Shown here: positions 61,039 through 64,000 of the stretch, piece after piece | How positions within the stretch are numbered: the first letter of the stretch is position 1 | Layout: each line of letters begins with the position of its first letter | Source: Ptychodera flava | Taxonomy: Eukaryota > Hemichordata > Enteropneusta > Ptychoderidae | Assembly (NCBI RefSeq): GCF_041260155.1 | Contig: NC_091946.1 | Coordinates: 19,557,353 to 19,621,352, forward strand | DNA: 64,000 nt | Direction: 5' to 3' | The notes under the pieces: generated by a model | Told to the model about the DNA's origin: nothing | Database searches by the model: none | Seen by the model: the letters and a program-made list of their open reading frames with translations, nothing else | Position numbers and translations under genes: made by a program

Positions 61039-63061
61039 TCAGAACCAGTAAGGCCTTTCAACCTCGCTCTCATGCATCGAGCAGCCATACTTTCTGTGTG
61101 TCGCTACGAGATTCAGTTCCTGCTACGTCTATCTACAGTCACACCAGTGGAGCCAGTACGACATTCGGTAAGAGGTTTATTTTTGTATCCGTATTTAGAG
61201 CATGTGTTAACTTTGCGTGTACCGATAATATCTGTGAGTGAATGAGAGTTGAGAAGCTGTGTGCAGAAAGAAACGGCCTCGAAAGTTATCCAAAGCACGT
61301 CACTGATAAGTCGTGTCAAAACGTGTGGCAACATCTCACCACACATCGAGTATACAATATGGGCCCTAATTATGGTCTAGTTTAAAAAGAGTATCTAAAT
61401 TTACGAGGGATCGACTGTAATTGTGTTTTCAATATTCATGGAGTTCATTCGAAAAATGTTAGTCGCGTGATGACGACGCCATTGTTTTACGATTAGGGTT
61501 TTGGCGTGCATTAAAAACAACCGTTCCCCTGATTTCTACCACACTTGGGATTCTTACAGTGGAAACTGAAAGTTCAACCCCGATTTGCGAGAATTTTTGT
61601 TGTTTTGGGGCATCGTAACTTTTGTTGAGTATGAGTCGGGGGCCCCTGTAAGGTTGTGCCGTCACGAACATAGCGGAGTAAGCGAAATGTGGTGTTTACA
61701 TGGTTCAAACTAGGATATATTTTCATTTTAGCATACCGAGTCTGAAACAAATGACCCTCCTGGTTTCACTTTAGTAAATTACTATATCTTGTATTTTCAC
61801 TGATATCGTGAAACTTGCCAAAATGTCCCGATAGAACTTGTAGACCACGCCGTTTTTCCGTTAAACACAATTCCCCGAATGGCGTCATTTGTTATGCCCA
61901 ATCAGATTGAGCGTTCTTCCGCACGCTTTCCAATACATTCGACATTACATAGTACAAGATATCGTAAGACGTAATCGTTGCTATGATTGGCGGAAGCGTT
62001 TTCATGCCCTTCGGCATGTCGATAGGGGCCATTAGGTAAATTTTCTCAGTAAACGCAATATCAAGAGAAATACGAGCGTGCGGAAATGGGGCAAAGAATA
62101 TGTAAAGACATTTAACACTTCTAAATAAACAACAATTATCAAACGTTTATAACCCATGTGTTGCAAAATGTAACTGGCACATTTTTCTTTCCGACCATTG
62201 TACGCTGGTGCACGGACAGTGGGCTATCGCCACCGGAAATATTCACAATATAGCAAGGCATTTCTGTGTTCAAGATATGACGGTCGATGAATTTCATTCG
62301 GTTGTAAAACGAATTTTAAAATTACCCCTCTGTGTCATAGTGTGGCGTTCAAATTATGGCTAAACATTTCAGTTTAAAATGTTGAAAAATAAAGTGTAGT
62401 CCACAGTTTGTTTCAACATATGCATATTTATTACTGTATGTTATTTCATTTCAATAATTTAGCCCATCTTTAGTGTGTATTTTTTTATTTCTTTAGTCCA
62501 TATTTGTTTAGCAGTGTTCTAAAATTTCTGAACAATTTGCAAATTATTCTGATGATATTTCAGATGCATATATTTATGGTGATGATAACATAGTTGGTAC
62601 CTTGTACAAAGATTGTAAATTTTGTGCAGTCCAGCTGCAATTGAAACATCAACTGATAATGGTGTATTAGTTTCCTATTGGATTTATATGTCAGAATTGC
62701 ACAAATCTGTGCTGAATTAGAATAATGACACTGATCAAGAATCCCATCTGATTTCAGTTTTACAGTGGCTATTGGGAGAATGTTGTTCGCAGAGGAAATG
62801 CATAATGTGCATTGAATGTAAAATCAAAATATTTAATGTGAAATTTAAATCATTTTAGTGAATCATAGCTAGACAACCTATCTCTGACATATTTTCTTTC
62901 TTTTGCAGTACTGGTATTCACTGTGTCTTTACTGCAGCTACTAATTAAAAAAAAGAGCCAAAATAAATCAGAATACACACACTTAGTACACAGACATTTG
63001 ACAACAACATCCAACAGTGACATTGACAATACATACTAACAGGCAGAGCTTGTTAGTTCTA
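61039..63061. other. Non-coding region with some promoter-like sequence
   Basis: No supported gene. CCAATCAG at about 61898, an inverted CCAAT box in TGATTGGCGG at about 61985, and an exact 11-bp inverted pair TTCCGCACGCT/AGCGTGCGGAA (about 61918 and 62072) suggest either a promoter or a degraded palindromic element. Confidence 0.3.
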
Positions 63062-63233
63062 GAATATACAGAATATTATCTCACATAGTGAGTGTTGAAT
63101 ATTATTCTGAATTGTATTCCAAAGCACATTCTGAAAGGACTCTTCTTGAATATACAGAATATTATCTCACATTGTGAGTGTCTGAATGTTATTCTGAATT
63201 GTATTCCAAAGCACATTCTGAAAGTAACTCTTC
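63062..63233 (+). repeat. 86-bp tandem duplication
   Basis: Two copies, starting at 63062 and 63148, share GAATATACAGAATATTATCT through CCAAAGCACATTCTGAAAG with a few differences. The open frames on both strands come from the duplicated sequence. Confidence 0.9.
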
Positions 63234-64000
63234 TGAAAATTTCACATTCTTTGCCACTGCACCATCTCCCTAATACATACTGATGACCCACGGTGTCCAC
63301 TCAAGTCTCACTTTGATTATTCCTGTTTTTAGTTTCATTTTAGTTCTGCTTGTAAAATACTTCTCCTAGAAGTAATTTTAATATTACAAATCTTCGATGT
63401 TCAAAGTTAAAAGTTTCTCTCGTTATACCCTATAAAAACCCGTGACTTTTAAAACTTGTCCAAATCTCTTAAAATTACTGCAGTTCAAGTAGACGGCCAT
63501 TCGTTACTGCTGTCCATCACAAGACCGTTTGTTTGGACAAACCACAAGTCTTCTATAAAACTGTACATAACTTTGATTGAAGTTGGACAACAAAATTATA
63601 CCTTGATTTAGAACATTAATAACAATGTTCATAAATGTACAAGCTTTTATTTCGCAAATCTACTAAGGAAATATAAAAGATAAATGTACTAACAACTCGT
63701 ACGGTATTGTATGACTTATTCTGTCAACAACTAATTCAAAAAAGACATGTGCGGTAATTTGAAGATAATTTCCCATATACACATAACCATGACACATAAA
63801 ACCGCGTGAGCAATAGTTATACGTTATGAGTCCTGCCGTGACGTTGTACCATCTGTGAGTAATCGCAGTAATTACTCTGAAAAAACTGAAAATCAAATGT
63901 ATTAAATTTAAAATTCAAAGGAAAAAAACTACCTCCTCAGACCAAATAATAAACACATTGAGTGTTCTGGTCACGTTGTGGCGATTTACAACGCGTGGAT
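63234..64000. other. Terminal stretch, nothing recognisable
   Basis: AT-rich with no supported exon. A minus-strand frame at 63663-63896 has no domain or splice evidence. Confidence 0.4.

Overview
This is AT-rich, gene-sparse animal nuclear DNA. Genes are split by GT-AG introns that are almost all phase 1, poly(A) signals are eukaryotic, and most of the window is introns, microsatellites, retroelement fossils and small palindromic transposons. Expanded secreted C-type lectins, a CTCF-type motif and the mix of repeats suggest a marine invertebrate bilaterian (hemichordate-, amphioxus- or lophotrochozoan-like). The sequence alone does not fix the phylum. No bacterial genes, rRNA, CRISPR array or operon was seen, and no tRNA was noticed, although I could not run a tRNA scan.

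Layout. (1) 450-4153, plus strand: a five-exon type I membrane protein with two repeated beta-rich ectodomains, one TM segment and a short charged tail. I do not recognise it as a named gene. (2) 4963-41526: a cluster of five C-type lectin-domain loci. On the minus strand are CTL-A (4963-8198), the relic CTL-B (12000-13410), CTL-D (17869-21438) and CTL-C (27324-35330). On the plus strand is the decayed CTL-E (38362-41526). They fall into two subfamilies, A/B/C and D/E. Each intact gene encodes a signal peptide, an acidic linker and one long-form CTLD with WIGL, EPN and WND motifs, so the products are predicted secreted, Ca2+-dependent, mannose-type lectins. CTL-C and CTL-E are head to head, about 3 kb apart. 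(3) 42-55 kb: no convincing gene, but several rounds of complex tandem duplication, a LINE 3' end and long microsatellites. (4) 55-64 kb: retroelement fossils, a 26-bp minisatellite, tandem ~220-bp units carrying nuclear-receptor-like sites, and two or three promoter- or insulator-like spots. No coding gene is supported there.

The most rewarding observations come from comparing the paralogues with each other. They reveal a likely short fifth coding exon in the A/B/C subfamily. They give an empty-site proof of a 3.57-kb palindromic TA-inserting element in CTL-C intron 1. They also show a conserved upstream block shared by CTL-A and CTL-D that was later split by a retroelement. The lectins probably act outside the cell as a diversifying recognition set. 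The neighbouring membrane protein could be unrelated.
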